DNA of 64,000 nucleotides from Patulibacter sp. SYSU D01012 (GCF_017916475.1 NZ_JAFMTB010000003.1:346009-410008), one strand, 5' to 3'. Shown: positions 7,314-15,649, counted from the first letter of the stretch. Program-made: numbers and translations. Notes: generated by a model from the letters alone, not told the origin.

Positions 7314-8939
7314 ATGGCCTCCTCGACCTCTCGCGACCTGCTGCTCGTCGGCGGGCGCGTCCGCACCCTCGACCCGTCCCGCCCCAGCGCCACGGCCGTC
7401 GCCGTCCGCGACGGCCGCATCGTGGCCGTCGGCGACGACGCCGCGGTGCGCGCGCAGGCGCCGTCCGGCGCGGAGACGATCGACCTGGGCGGCGCGGCGG
7501 TCGTGCCGGGCCTGGTCGACAGCCACCTGCACCCCGTCTGGGGCAGCGACCTGGCCGTCGGCTGCGACCTGCGCGGGCTGAAGAACCTGGACGCCGTCGC
7601 CGCGGCGCTGAAGGAGGAGCGGGCGAAGGTCCCCGCCGGCGCGTGGCTGCGCGGGTGGGGCCTGGACTACGCGGCGTTCGCCGGCGGCCCGATCACCTCG
7701 TCGCGGCTGGGCGAGGTGCTCGAGGGCGTCCCGGCGCTCATCCTCTTCTACGACCTGCACACCGGCCTGGCGAGCCCCGAGGCGTTCCGGGCCGCCGGAG
7801 TGACCGGGCCGGTGGAGTTCGACGACGCGTCCGAGGTCGTCGTCGACGAGCAGGGCGTCCCGACGGGCGAGCTGCTCGAGCTGAGCGCCTACCGGCACGT
7901 CCTGGCCGCCGCCCCGGCGCGCACCGCCGACGAGCACCGCGACGCCGTCGCCGCGACGCTCCGCCGTCTCGCGAGCCTGGGCCTGACCGGCGTGCACGCG
8001 ATGGACGGCAACCCCGAGGACTTCGCCCTGCTGCGCGAGCTCGAGGCGCGCGGCGACCTGCCGATCCGCATCGAGGTCCCGCTCTGGCAGACCCCGGACG
8101 TGACCGACGAGCAGATCGAGGCGCACATCCCCCTGCTGCGCGAGCGCGGCGACCGCTGGCGCGGCGGCATCGCGAAGCTCTTCGTCGACGGCGTCATCGA
8201 CACCGGCACGGGCTGGCTGTACGAGCCCGACACCCAGGGCGAGGGCACCGACCCGTACTGGCCCGATCCCGCGCGCTACGCCGAGGTGGTCGCGAGGTTC
8301 GCCCGCGCCGGCTTCCAGTGCGTCACGCACGCGTGCGGCGACCGCGCCGTCCGCGCCGCCCTCGACGCGTACCGCGACGCCGACGCCCGCCCCGCCAACG
8401 GCGCGCAGCACCGCATCGAGCACCTGGAGACGCTGAAGGACGAGGACCTGCGCCGCCTGGCGTCCGAGGGCGTCACCGCGTCGATGCAGCCGCTGCACAT
8501 GCAGTGGCGCGCGGGCGACGGCAGCGACTCCTGGGCCGCGCGCCTGGGCCCCGAGCGCACCGCCCTGGCCTTCCGCGTGCGCGACATCCTGAACGCCGGC
8601 GCGCAGGTGACCCTGGGCTCGGACTGGCCCGTCGCGCAGGAGGACCCGCGCATCGGCATGGCCTGGGCGCGCCTGCGCCGCACGCCGGGCGAGCCCGACG
8701 CGCCGGTCTTCGAGCCCGACCAGCGCCTGACCGCCGAGGAGGCGCTGCAGGGCTACACGACGTGGGCCGCGCAGGCCGTCGGCGAGGGCCACGAGCGCGG
8801 GCGGGTCGCTGAGGGCTACCTGGCCGACCTGACCGTCCTGGCCGAGGACCCGGTCGACGCCGACCCCGACGCGCTGCTCGGCGTCCCGACGCGCCTGACC
8901 GTCACGGGCGGCGAGATCGTCCACCGCGACGGCGTCTGA
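7314..8939 (+). CDS. YtcJ-type amidohydrolase
   Basis: 541-residue member of amidohydrolase family 3 (YtcJ-like), metal-dependent enzymes that cleave amide or related C-N bonds in the cytosol; the substrate cannot be read from sequence. Visible metal-site motifs are DSHLHP (about 69-74), THACGDRA, QHRIEHLE and GSDWPV, in the usual order, with the small beta-sandwich strands split between the N- and C-termini (LLLVGGRVRTL and LTVTGGEIV). The length is typical. It stands alone downstream of the LacI-type operator and promoter, so it is the likely regulatory target of the divergent repressor. Confidence 0.9.
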   Translation: MASSTSRDLLLVGGRVRTLDPSRPSATAVAVRDGRIVAVGDDAAVRAQAPSGAETIDLGGAAVVPGLVDSHLHPVWGSDLAVGCDLRGLKNLDAVAAALKEERAKVPAGAWLRGWGLDYAAFAGGPITSSRLGEVLEGVPALILFYDLHTGLASPEAFRAAGVTGPVEFDDASEVVVDEQGVPTGELLELSAYRHVLAAAPARTADEHRDAVAATLRRLASLGLTGVHAMDGNPEDFALLRELEARGDLPIRIEVPLWQTPDVTDEQIEAHIPLLRERGDRWRGGIAKLFVDGVIDTGTGWLYEPDTQGEGTDPYWPDPARYAEVVARFARAGFQCVTHACGDRAVRAALDAYRDADARPANGAQHRIEHLETLKDEDLRRLASEGVTASMQPLHMQWRAGDGSDSWAARLGPERTALAFRVRDILNAGAQVTLGSDWPVAQEDPRIGMAWARLRRTPGEPDAPVFEPDQRLTAEEALQGYTTWAAQAVGEGHERGRVAEGYLADLTVLAEDPVDADPDALLGVPTRLTVTGGEIVHRDGV

Positions 8940-9063
8940 GGGGGAGGGCGGTTCCGCGGGGCCGGACCGTCCGCGTCGTCGCGCGGTGCGAGCCCGCGGC
9001 GGTCCGACCCGGGGCGTCCTGAGGACCCGACGCGGGGAACCGGGCCGGTCGGGGCGGCCCCGA

Positions 9064-9372
9064 GGGGTCGATCGGCGTCGGCCGGGGCGCGGCTCAGGGG
9101 TTCGACCTCGGACGTGAGGGCGGTCGGAGGAGGCACCGGGCCGGTCGAGCGGGTGCGGCGGCCGTGCGGGGGCGGTCGGCGTCGGTCGGCGTGGGGCTCA
9201 GGGTTCGACTTCGGACGTGGGGCGGTCGGAGGAGGCGCCGGGCCGGTCGAGCGGTCGAGGCGGCCCAGAGGGGTCGATCGGCGTCGGCCGGCGCGGGGCC
9301 ACGGCTTCGACCTCGGACGTGGGGGCGTTCGAAGGAGGCGCCGGGCCGTTCGAGCGGGTGCGGCGGCCGTGC
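9064..9372. repeat. Three ~103-bp direct repeats
   Basis: Three diverged tandem copies with a period of 102-103 bp. The anchor TTCGACYTCGGACGT begins at 9101, 9204 and 9306. Each copy opens with GGGGTCGATCGGCGTCGG or a close variant and carries GGAGGAGGCRCCGGGCCG further on. The opening block is the same sequence that forms one arm of the hairpin at 9403-9441. Confidence 0.8.
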
Positions 9373-9402
9373 GGGGGCGATCCGCGTCGGCCGAGGCGGG
9401 GT

Positions 9403-9441
9403 GGGGTCGATCCGCGTCGGTACTCGACGCCGATCGGCCCC
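9403..9441. repeat. Imperfect hairpin element, copy 1
   Basis: Left arm GGGGTCGATCCGCGTCG (9403-9419), loop of 5, right arm CGACGCCGATCGGCCCC (9425-9441); 15 of 17 arm positions pair. The same arms with the same 5-base loop length occur at 33655-33693. Confidence 0.8.
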
Positions 9442-9488
9442 ACCTGACGGGTGGCGACGCGGATCGACCCCGCAGGCAGCCCCCGCAT

Positions 9489-9560
9489 GTCTGGCGCGGC
9501 CCGTCCGTCTGGTGCGGCCCGTCCGTCTGGTGCGGCCCGTCTGTCTGGCACGCCCCGTCC
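9489..9560. repeat. 18-bp tandem repeat, four copies
   Basis: Unit GTCTGGTGCGGCCCGTCC starts at 9489, 9507, 9525 and 9543 with a few substitutions. It runs straight into the 36-bp array, whose unit is exactly twice as long. Confidence 0.85.
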
Positions 9561-9564
9561 GCGC

Positions 9565-9744
9565 GACGGGGCCGTCCCGCCTGGCGCGCCCCGCCTGCCC
9601 GACGGGGCCGTCCCGCCTGGCGCGCCCCGCCTGCCCGACGGGGCCGTCCCGCCTGGCGCGCCCCGCCCGCCCGACGGGGCCGTCCCGCCTGGCGCGCCCC
9701 GCCCGCCCGACGGGGCCGTCCCGCCCCGCGCGCCCCGCCCCCGG
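9565..9744. repeat. 36-bp tandem repeat, five copies
   Basis: Units begin GACGGGGCCGTCCCGCCTGG at 9565, 9601, 9637, 9673 and 9709, nearly identical except for the last, which diverges after its first half. The array is a candidate variable-number locus between convergent genes. Confidence 0.88.
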
Positions 9745-9766
9745 CACGCCACCCCCCGGAACGACG

Positions 9767-9789
9767 ACGGCCGCCCTACGGGCGGCCGT
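9767..9789 (-). terminator. Intrinsic terminator after lpdA
   Basis: Perfect 10-bp stem, arm ACGGCCGCCC, with a 3-base TAC loop, about 40 bp after the lpdA stop. A second hairpin (arm CCCGGCC, loop GAA, 9805-9821) lies between it and the stop. There is no clean U-tract. Confidence 0.6.
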
Positions 9790-9828
9790 TCGCGGTCCTC
9801 CAGGCCCGGCCGAAGGCCGGGGGCGGGC

Positions 9829-11208
9829 TCAGCCGTGGATGAGCCAGCCGTCGGCCGCGCGCGCGGCCTCCATGACGGCCTCGGAGATCGTGGGGTGGCC
9901 GTGGACGGAGCGGGCCACCTCGGGGTAGCCGCCCTCGAGCGCCTTGGCGTTGACGAGCTCCTGGATCATCTCGGTCGCCTTCGCGCCGACGATGTGGCCG
10001 CCGAGGATCTCGCCGTACTTCTTGTCGCCGACGATCTTGATCGTGCCGGCCTCGCCGTAGACGGTGCCGCCGCCGACCGCGCCGTAGGGGACCTTGCCGA
10101 CGACGACGTCGTAGCCCTGCTCCTTCGCCTGCGCCTCGGTCAGGCCGAAGGACGCGACGTTGGGCTTGCAGAACGTCGCGCGGGGGACGTCGACGTACGA
10201 GATCGGGTGCGTCTCCTGGCCGGCGATGTCCTCGGCGGCGATGACGCCCTCGTCGGACGCCTTGTGCGCCAGCGCGGGACCGGGGACGAGGTCGCCGATG
10301 GCCCAGACGCCCTTCTTCGAGGTGCGCAGGCGGCCGTCGACCTTGATCAGGCCACGGTCGTCGAGCTCGACGCCGGCGGCGTCCAGGCCGAGCGCCGCGA
10401 CGTCCGGCCCGCGGCCGGTCGCGATCACGAGGTAGTCGGCCTGGCCCTGCTGCTTCTCGCCGTCGCCCTTCTGGAAGGTGAACGTGACGCCCGTGTCGCT
10501 GCTCTGGACGTCGGCGACCTTCGTGCCGACGTGCACGTCGATGCCCTGCTTCTTGAACTCGCGGTTCGCGACGCGGGAGATGTCGACGTCCTCGGACGGC
10601 AGGACGCGGTCGAGGAACTCGAAGAGCTGGACCTGCGAGCCGAGGCGGGCGTAGGCCGAGGCGATCTCGGTGCCCGACGCGCCGGCGCCGATGACGGCGA
10701 CGGAGCCCGGGAGCTGCTCGAACGCCCAGGCCTCCTCGGTGCCGATGACGCGGCCGCCGTACTCGACGCCGGGGATCGCGCGGCGGACGGAGCCGGTGGC
10801 GAGGATGACGCCCTTCGCGGCGCTGTGGGTCTCGCCGTTCACGACGACGCCGCCGTCCGCGTCCAGCGAGGCCTCGCCCTCGAGGTACTCGATGCCGTTC
10901 TTCTTCAGCAGCTGCGCGACGCCGCCGGTCAGCTGGCCGATGACCTTCTTGCGGCGCTCCGAGATGGCGCCGAAGTCGACGTCGATCTGCGGGATGTTCA
11001 GGCCGAAGTCGCCGGCGTCGCGGGCCTCGGTGAGGATGTCGGCCGAGCGCAGCACCACCTTCGCCGGGATGCACGCGACGGTCGGGCAGCGCCCACCGAC
11101 GACGGCCTTCTCGACGACGAGCGTCTTCAGCCCGAGCTGCGCCGCGCGGATCGCGGCGACGTAGCCGCCGGGACCGGAGCCGATGACGATGGTGTCGTAC
11201 TGCGCCAT
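9829..11208 (-). CDS. lpdA: Dihydrolipoyl dehydrogenase (E3)
   Basis: FAD-dependent enzyme that reoxidises the dihydrolipoyl arm of E2 and H proteins, reducing NAD+. The 459-residue protein has the FAD-binding GSGPGG (11-16), a redox disulfide pair in CPTVAC (Cys41 and Cys46), a second dinucleotide site VIGAGASGTEIA, an ATGRGPD FAD contact, and the C-terminal HPTISE His-Glu dyad that completes the active site of the partner subunit. CPTVAC differs from the common CLNxGC but keeps the spacing. The ATG is preceded by AGGAAG at good distance. It probably serves the E2 at 3.6-4.9 kb and other lipoyl proteins. It forms a single unit closed by hairpins at its 3' end. Confidence 0.95.
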   Translation of the reverse strand: MAQYDTIVIGSGPGGYVAAIRAAQLGLKTLVVEKAVVGGRCPTVACIPAKVVLRSADILTEARDAGDFGLNIPQIDVDFGAISERRKKVIGQLTGGVAQLLKKNGIEYLEGEASLDADGGVVVNGETHSAAKGVILATGSVRRAIPGVEYGGRVIGTEEAWAFEQLPGSVAVIGAGASGTEIASAYARLGSQVQLFEFLDRVLPSEDVDISRVANREFKKQGIDVHVGTKVADVQSSDTGVTFTFQKGDGEKQQGQADYLVIATGRGPDVAALGLDAAGVELDDRGLIKVDGRLRTSKKGVWAIGDLVPGPALAHKASDEGVIAAEDIAGQETHPISYVDVPRATFCKPNVASFGLTEAQAKEQGYDVVVGKVPYGAVGGGTVYGEAGTIKIVGDKKYGEILGGHIVGAKATEMIQELVNAKALEGGYPEVARSVHGHPTISEAVMEAARAADGWLIHG

Positions 11209-11288
11209 GAGGGTCACTTCCTGCGTCGAATCGAAGTCGCCTTTTGACCCTACTGAAAGGCCTGCGGCCTTCCGGCGCCCCCGCGGGG

Positions 11289-11906
11289 TCAGGCGGACGG
11301 GCGGTCCGCGGGCACCTCGCCGCGCCGGATCAGCTCGGCCTTCTGCACCCGCGCCATGACCTTGACCATGCGGAAGAACAGCACCGCGCTGATCAGCGGC
11401 TGGGCCACCGCGAGCGGGACGAGCCACGCCTTCGTCAGCGTGACGAGGGCCACGAAGCCGATGACGATCGAGAGCGCCAGGATCGTCTGGGTGCCGAGGA
11501 TCGCCCAGTACTTCAGGCGCCACGTGCCGACGGCCGCGACGACGATCAGGACGATCATCGCGACGTTGCCCAGGCGGGTGCTGCCGGCGTTGTCGCCTTC
11601 GGCCGTGATCGCCGTGTAGACCATCCCGGCCGCGATCAGCGCGAGCCAGACGACGGCGGCGACCACGACGCCGGGGCGCTCGTCCCCGTGCAGCGGCTCG
11701 AGCGCCTCGCGGGCGGCGACGTTCTTCTGCTCGGCCTTCGCGTAGCCGCGCGTCATCGCGCCGCGGCCGCCGCCGGCCTCGTCGGCGGCGGGCGGCGCGG
11801 GCGGCTCGGCGGCCACCGTCGCCGTCGCGGCGCCCGGGCCGGCGGTCCCGGCCGGGCGGGTGCCCCGCTTGCGCTTGCGCTTGCCCTCGGCCATCCCCTC
11901 CATCAT
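11289..11906 (-). CDS. Hypothetical membrane protein, four segments
   Basis: 205-residue protein of unknown function. A Lys/Arg-rich start (KRKRKRG) and an Ala/Pro linker precede four hydrophobic segments in the second half, running from about VVVAAVVWLALIAAGMVY to LAVAQPLISAVLFFRMV, and a charged tail. Three in-frame ATGs (11906, 11903, 11894) are possible; the GGAGGGG just before the third is too close to serve it, so the start is uncertain by four codons. It lies 80 bp upstream of lpdA on the same strand, so it may share a transcript, but nothing ties it to lipoate metabolism. Confidence 0.72.
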   Translation of the reverse strand: MMEGMAEGKRKRKRGTRPAGTAGPGAATATVAAEPPAPPAADEAGGGRGAMTRGYAKAEQKNVAAREALEPLHGDERPGVVVAAVVWLALIAAGMVYTAITAEGDNAGSTRLGNVAMIVLIVVAAVGTWRLKYWAILGTQTILALSIVIGFVALVTLTKAWLVPLAVAQPLISAVLFFRMVKVMARVQKAELIRRGEVPADRPSA

Positions 11907-12208
11907 GCCGCGCCGCGCGCCCGCGTGCGCGGCCCGCGCACGGCGGCGTGCCGGCGTACGCCGCGGTCAGCGCCGCCTCGTCGGCGCTCGGGGCTCGACG
12001 TCGTGCCCGGACACGTCACCGGTTCGGGGGCGCGGCCCGCCCGGCCCCGCCCGCCCGCCGAGCCTCCCCGCCCGCCCGGCCCCGCCCGCCCGCCGAGCCT
12101 CCCCGCCCGCCCGGCCCAGCCCGCCCGGGCCTCCCGACCCCGCCCGGGCCACCCGGCCGACGCCCGGCCACCCGGCCGACGCCCGGGCCGCCCGACCGGC
12201 GCCCGCCG
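11907..12208. other. Low-complexity intergenic stretch with short repeats
   Basis: No gene is visible. The stretch is almost pure C on the plus strand in places and contains two exact 35-bp copies (12041-12110) and a 19-20-bp pair with core ACCCGGCCGACGCCCGG (12151-12189). Confidence 0.7.
12041..12110. repeat. Exact 35-bp tandem duplication
   Basis: Two identical 35-bp units, 12041-12075 and 12076-12110, each containing GCCGAGCCTCCCCGCCCGC, followed by the first bases of a third. Confidence 0.85.
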
Positions 12209-12868
12209 CTACCGGCGCCGCGCGTCGACCGCGCCGCGCAGCAGGTGCGCGGCGGCGCGCGGGTCGTCGGCGTCGGCGATCGCCCGCACGACGGCCACGC
12301 GCGGCGCGCCGGCGTCGAGGACGGGGCCGATCGTCGTCGCGTCGATGCCGCCGATCGCGACGAACGGCAGCGGGCCGCGCAGCGCGTGGCCGATCAGGTC
12401 GGTGCCGATCGGTGCGGCCTCGGCCTTCGTCGGCGTGGCGTGGATCGGGCCGACGCCGATGTGGTCGGGGTGGTGGATCGGGTCGCCGACGGTGGCGGCG
12501 TCGATCTGCTTGTCGGTGTGCGTGGAGAGGCCGATCAGCCGGTCCTCGCCGACGATCTGCCGCGCCTGCGCGACGGGCAGGTCGTCCTGGCCCACGTGCA
12601 CGCCGTCGGCGCCGCCGGCGACCGCCAGGTCCGGCCGGTCGTTGAGGATGAGCAGCGTCCCCGTCAGGTCGCAGAGCGGGCGGAGGATCCGCAGCGCGGC
12701 GACGAGCTCGTCGTCCGTCGCCGTCTTGTCGCGGACCTGCAGCGCGTCGACGCCGCCGGCGATCGCGTGCGTGGCGACGTCGAGGAGCGTGCGCCCGTTC
12801 GGGGCGAGCGGCGCGACCAGGTACAGGTGGACGGCGGCGAACCGCGCGCGGCGCTCCTCGGGGGTCAT
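12209..12868 (-). CDS. thiE: Thiamine-phosphate synthase ThiE
   Basis: Joins the pyrimidine (HMP-PP) and thiazole phosphate halves to give thiamine phosphate. 219 residues forming a TIM barrel with the family motifs QVRDK, NDRPDLA, DGVHVGQDDL, GLSTHT, GVGPIHATPTK and a glycine-rich IGGI phosphate loop; length is normal. The ATG at 12868 is preferred: an upstream in-frame extension does not resemble the family, and a CAGACT -10-like box lies 8 bp before this ATG. It is divergent from thiO, whose leader carries the TPP riboswitch. thiE itself has no visible riboswitch on its own strand. Confidence 0.95.
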   Translation of the reverse strand: MTPEERRARFAAVHLYLVAPLAPNGRTLLDVATHAIAGGVDALQVRDKTATDDELVAALRILRPLCDLTGTLLILNDRPDLAVAGGADGVHVGQDDLPVAQARQIVGEDRLIGLSTHTDKQIDAATVGDPIHHPDHIGVGPIHATPTKAEAAPIGTDLIGHALRGPLPFVAIGGIDATTIGPVLDAGAPRVAVVRAIADADDPRAAAHLLRGAVDARRR

Positions 12869-12978
12869 GGCGCCCCAGTCTGGCAGGGGTTCGCCCCCCG
12901 CATGCCGGTCCCGCGCGAGGACGCCGTCCACCCCGCCCGGCCGGAGCGCGCCGGCCCCGGGACGCGGCGACGGCGAGC

Positions 12979-12984
12979 TACGAT
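12979..12984 (+). promoter_or_regulatory. -10 box TACGAT before the TPP riboswitch
   Basis: TACGAT lies 6-12 bp before the first paired bases of the riboswitch, placing the transcript start near 12991. This is the usual box here, but with a structured leader between it and the gene. Confidence 0.5.
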
Positions 12985-12993
12985 CCGCCGCAC

Positions 12994-13084
12994 GAGACCA
13001 CCGCGGGAGCCCCGGAAGGGGGCTGAGAGGGGGAGCGCCTCCCCGACCGCCCGAGCCGTCTGGTCGTGCAGACGAGCGAGCCGC
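12994..13084 (+). promoter_or_regulatory. TPP riboswitch (THI element)
   Basis: Thiamine pyrophosphate aptamer in the thiO leader. The core segments appear in order: GGGAGCCCC, GGCTGAGAG (13021-13029) closing a GC-rich arm, CCCCGACC (13041-13048), then GAGCCGTCTGG and GTGCAGACGAGCGAG forming the second arm. It ends two bases before the ATG at 13087, so TPP binding probably blocks ribosome access. It controls thiO-thiS. Confidence 0.88.
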
Positions 13085-13086
13085 CG

Positions 13087-14352
13087 ATGACCGTCCGCCC
13101 CACCGTCCCGCCCACCCCCGACGTGCTCGTGGTCGGCGCCGGCCTGGCGGGCCTGCCCGTCGCGCTCGAGCTGCTGCGCCGCGGCGCCCGGGTGACCGTC
13201 GTCGACCGGGACGCCCCGGGCCGCGGGGCCAGCCACGTGGCCGCCGGGATGCTCGCCCCCGTCACCGAGGCCGAGCCCGACGACCCGGACCACCTGGCGC
13301 TCGGCCTGGCCGCCCTCGCGCGCTGGCCGGCGTACGCCGCGGCGCTCGGCGCCGCCGCCGGGGCGCCGGTGACGCTGCGGGGGCACGGGGCGCTCGTGGT
13401 CGCCCGCGACCGCGACGAAGCGGAGCTGATCGGGCGCTTCGCCGACGTCTGCGCGCGCTTCGGGCTGGACGTCGAGCGGCTGCTGCCCTCCGCCGCCCGC
13501 CGCCTGGAGCCCGCGCTGGCGCCGACGCTGCGCGGGGCGGTCGCGGTCCCGGGCGAGCAGGCGGCCGACCCGCGGGCCGTGGTGGCCGCGCTCGCCGACG
13601 CGGTGCGCGCGGCCGGCGGCGAGCTGCGCACCGGGACGGCGGTCGCGCGGCTGCTCGTCCGGGACGGCGCGACGGAGGGCGTCGCGCTCGCCGACGGGAC
13701 CGAGCTGCGGGCCGGGCACGTCGTCCTCGCCGCCGGCGCGTGGAGCGGCACGCTGCCCGGCGTGCCGGACGCGGCGCGCGTCCCCGTCCGCCCCGTGAAG
13801 GGGCAGCTCCTGCTGCTGCGCGACCCCGCCGGTCCCGGCCTGGTCGAGCGCGTCCTGCGCTTCGGCGGGGCGGGGAGCGAGACGGGGCGCTACCTCGTGC
13901 CGCGGGACGACGGGCGCTACGTCCTGGGCGCGACGACCGAGGAGCGCGGCCACGACCGCACGGTCACCGCCTGGGGCGTCCACGACCTGCTGCGCGACGG
14001 CGCCGAGCTCGTGCCCGGGCTGCTCGACCTTCAGCTGCACGAGACGATCGCCGGCCTGCGCCCGACCACGCCGGACGGCCTGCCCGCGATCGGCCCGGCC
14101 GCCGGGGTCGACCGCCTGTGGTGGGCGACCGGCCACCACCGCAACGGGGTGCTCTTCGCGTCGCTCACCGGCGTCCTGCTGGCCGACGCGCTCGTCCCGC
14201 CGCCCCTCCCCGCGTCCGCCGACGCCCCCGCCGGGGCCCCGCCGGCCGCCGCGCCGACGGACCCGCCCGCACCCGACACCGCCGCCCTGCGCGCCCTCGT
14301 CGATCCCCGCCGCCCCGCCCTCCGTCCCCGGGAGTCCGCCCGTGCCCGCTGA
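13087..14352 (+). CDS. thiO: Glycine oxidase ThiO
   Basis: FAD-dependent amine oxidase that converts glycine to iminoglycine for assembly of the thiamine thiazole ring. 421 residues: N-terminal FAD-binding DVLVVGAGLAGLPVALEL (about 12-29), an E/D acceptor in VVDRDAPGRGAS, HVAAGMLAPV, the central RPVKGQLLLL strand, the C-terminal GLRPTTPDGLPAIG and ATGHHRNG contacts near the flavin. A Pro/Ala-rich tail of about 55 residues beyond the catalytic domain is unusual. The ATG directly follows the TPP riboswitch. The 3' end overlaps thiS by 11 bp, so the two are translated together. Confidence 0.92.
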   Translation: MTVRPTVPPTPDVLVVGAGLAGLPVALELLRRGARVTVVDRDAPGRGASHVAAGMLAPVTEAEPDDPDHLALGLAALARWPAYAAALGAAAGAPVTLRGHGALVVARDRDEAELIGRFADVCARFGLDVERLLPSAARRLEPALAPTLRGAVAVPGEQAADPRAVVAALADAVRAAGGELRTGTAVARLLVRDGATEGVALADGTELRAGHVVLAAGAWSGTLPGVPDAARVPVRPVKGQLLLLRDPAGPGLVERVLRFGGAGSETGRYLVPRDDGRYVLGATTEERGHDRTVTAWGVHDLLRDGAELVPGLLDLQLHETIAGLRPTTPDGLPAIGPAAGVDRLWWATGHHRNGVLFASLTGVLLADALVPPPLPASADAPAGAPPAAAPTDPPAPDTAALRALVDPRRPALRPRESARAR

Positions 14353-14554
14353 AGCCGTCGTCGTCAACGGCGCCCCGCGCGAGGTCGCGGGGCGCACCGT
14401 CGCGGAGCTCGTCGCGCTCCTGGGCCTGCCCGCGGACGGCCGCGGGGTGGCGGTCGCGATCGGCGGCGAGGTGGTGCCGCGCGGCACGTGGGCCGGACGG
14501 GCGCTGGCGGGCGGCGAGCACGTCGAGGTGCTCACCGCCATGCAGGGCGGCTAG
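14342..14554 (+). CDS. thiS: Sulfur carrier protein ThiS
   Basis: Ubiquitin-fold sulfur carrier of 70 residues ending in Gly-Gly, the group that is adenylated and thiocarboxylated before donating sulfur to ThiG. The sequence has the family pattern VNGAPREVAG, TVAELVALLGL, VAVAIGGEVVPRG and HVEVLTAMQGG. The GTG start overlaps the end of thiO by 11 bp. Its stop codon shares the palindrome CTAG with the stop of the convergent M48 peptidase gene. thiG lies 3.4 kb downstream as a separate unit, and the activating enzyme ThiF is not in this window. Confidence 0.95.
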   Translation: MPAEAVVVNGAPREVAGRTVAELVALLGLPADGRGVAVAIGGEVVPRGTWAGRALAGGEHVEVLTAMQGG

Positions 14555-15564
14555 CGCGGGCCGTCGCCGCCGAGCGTCTTCTGCAGCCAGTCGGCGACGT
14601 TCTTCGTCGCGCTCTCGGCCTGGCCGGCGACGTCCCGCACCGCGCCCTCGAAGCGCTCGCGGTAGTAGTCCGCGGCGGCCTTCGCCTCGGCCTTCACGTC
14701 CGGGTCCTCCGCCTCGCTGCGGCGCGGGTAGTCGCCGTCGCGGATCCGCTCGTAGTCGCCCGAGCGCACCCACGCCATCAGCTCGTGCGCGCGGTGCACC
14801 GACAGCGGGTGCGTCGCGTTCAGCTCGAGCGTCAGGCGGCGCCAGCGGCCGGTCAGCCCACGCGACTGCTGGCCGTAGTCGTCCGCCTGGGCCAGGAACG
14901 CGCCCAGGTCGAGCTTGCGCCCGGCCGTGCCCGCCGTGACCGACATCAGCGTGCGGCAGACGAGGATCGGGTCGCGGACGACGAGCGCGGCGATGCGGTC
15001 GCACGTCAGCTCGGCCGCGCGCTTCCACTCGAGCAGCGCGTTGCGGACGGCCATCAGGGGCAGGGCCGTGGGCAGCGTCCGGCTGAGCGCGCCGCCGCCC
15101 ATCTCCATCAGGATCTCGAGGACCGTGCCGTAGAGGACGTGGTCGGCCAGCACGTGCCCGGCCTCGTGGGCGAAGACGACCCGCAGCTGGTCCGCGTCGA
15201 GCTGGTCCAGCAGCCGCGAGTGGACGAGGACGAGCGGGTCCTGCGAGCCGATCGTCAGGGCGTTGCCGACCGGGTGCTCGGCGACGTACAGCTCGGGCGT
15301 GCGCGGGATCTCGAGGATCGTGTACGCGGAGCGGTGCAGGTCGAAGACGTCCGGCAGCTGCTGCGCGGACAGCCGCACCGACGACGCGAGCAGGTTCTGC
15401 CGCAGCGCCCGCTCGTAGCCCAGCTCGATGAGCTTGCGCGCCACGGCCATCAGGCCCGGCACCGACCGCAGCGCCGCGCTGGCGGCGCGATCGGCCGGGT
15501 GCCGCAGCACCCGGTCGTCCATGTCGCGCAGGCGGTGGCCGAGCACGGGGAGGTCGTCGCTCAT
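14551..15564 (-). CDS. M48-family zinc metallopeptidase
   Basis: 337-residue protease of the M48 (HtpX/Ste24-like) group. The zinc site HEAGH (133-137) lies in LRVVFAHEAGHVLADHVLYG, and a downstream AAELTCDR segment supplies the likely third ligand (Glu near 188). No clear multi-pass membrane topology is seen, apart from moderately hydrophobic helices around the active site, so it may be soluble or peripheral, unlike HtpX. The C-terminus is charged and helical. The ATG at 15564 follows a TAGGGT box by 7 bp. It converges on thiS, sharing CTAG as both stop codons. Substrate unknown. Confidence 0.86.
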   Translation of the reverse strand: MSDDLPVLGHRLRDMDDRVLRHPADRAASAALRSVPGLMAVARKLIELGYERALRQNLLASSVRLSAQQLPDVFDLHRSAYTILEIPRTPELYVAEHPVGNALTIGSQDPLVLVHSRLLDQLDADQLRVVFAHEAGHVLADHVLYGTVLEILMEMGGGALSRTLPTALPLMAVRNALLEWKRAAELTCDRIAALVVRDPILVCRTLMSVTAGTAGRKLDLGAFLAQADDYGQQSRGLTGRWRRLTLELNATHPLSVHRAHELMAWVRSGDYERIRDGDYPRRSEAEDPDVKAEAKAAADYYRERFEGAVRDVAGQAESATKNVADWLQKTLGGDGPR

Positions 15565-15571
15565 ACGGGCC

Positions 15572-15577
15572 ACCCTA
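15572..15577 (-). promoter_or_regulatory. -10 box TAGGGT, M48 peptidase
   Basis: TAGGGT lies 7 bp before the ATG at 15564, favouring this ATG over the in-frame GTG three codons upstream. Confidence 0.45.
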
Positions 15578-15649
15578 GCCCGTGGCGCGACGGCGCTCGC
15601 CGGCCGGGGCGGCGCGGAGGGCGACGGCGGCGCCCTCCGCCGGTCGCCG

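Larger units (their letters stand above)
8940..9828. other. Repeat-filled gap between convergent genes
   Basis: No credible gene lies in these 889 bases, although several frames stay open because the repeats lack stop codons. In order the stretch holds three 103-bp tandem copies, a large imperfect hairpin, four 18-bp copies, five 36-bp copies and two terminator-like hairpins next to lpdA. The hairpin element recurs at 33.65 kb in another convergent gap. Confidence 0.8.

Noticed and set aside
9064-9372. TTCGA blocks within the 103-bp repeats as tRNA T-arms
   Set aside because: There is no acceptor stem, anticodon arm or CCA-proximal pairing. The blocks are just the repeat anchors.
9451-9830. 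Open frame encoding 12-residue repeats (DGAVPPGAPRLP-like), or collagen-like GPVG repeats on the other strand
   Set aside because: The 36-bp repeat lacks stops in all frames, so openness is automatic. There is no start with ribosome site or signal peptide, and it lies between convergent genes.
12869-12931. Upstream start for thiE adding 21 residues
   Set aside because: The extension does not resemble ThiE, and the CAGACT box lies inside it, 8 bp before the preferred ATG.
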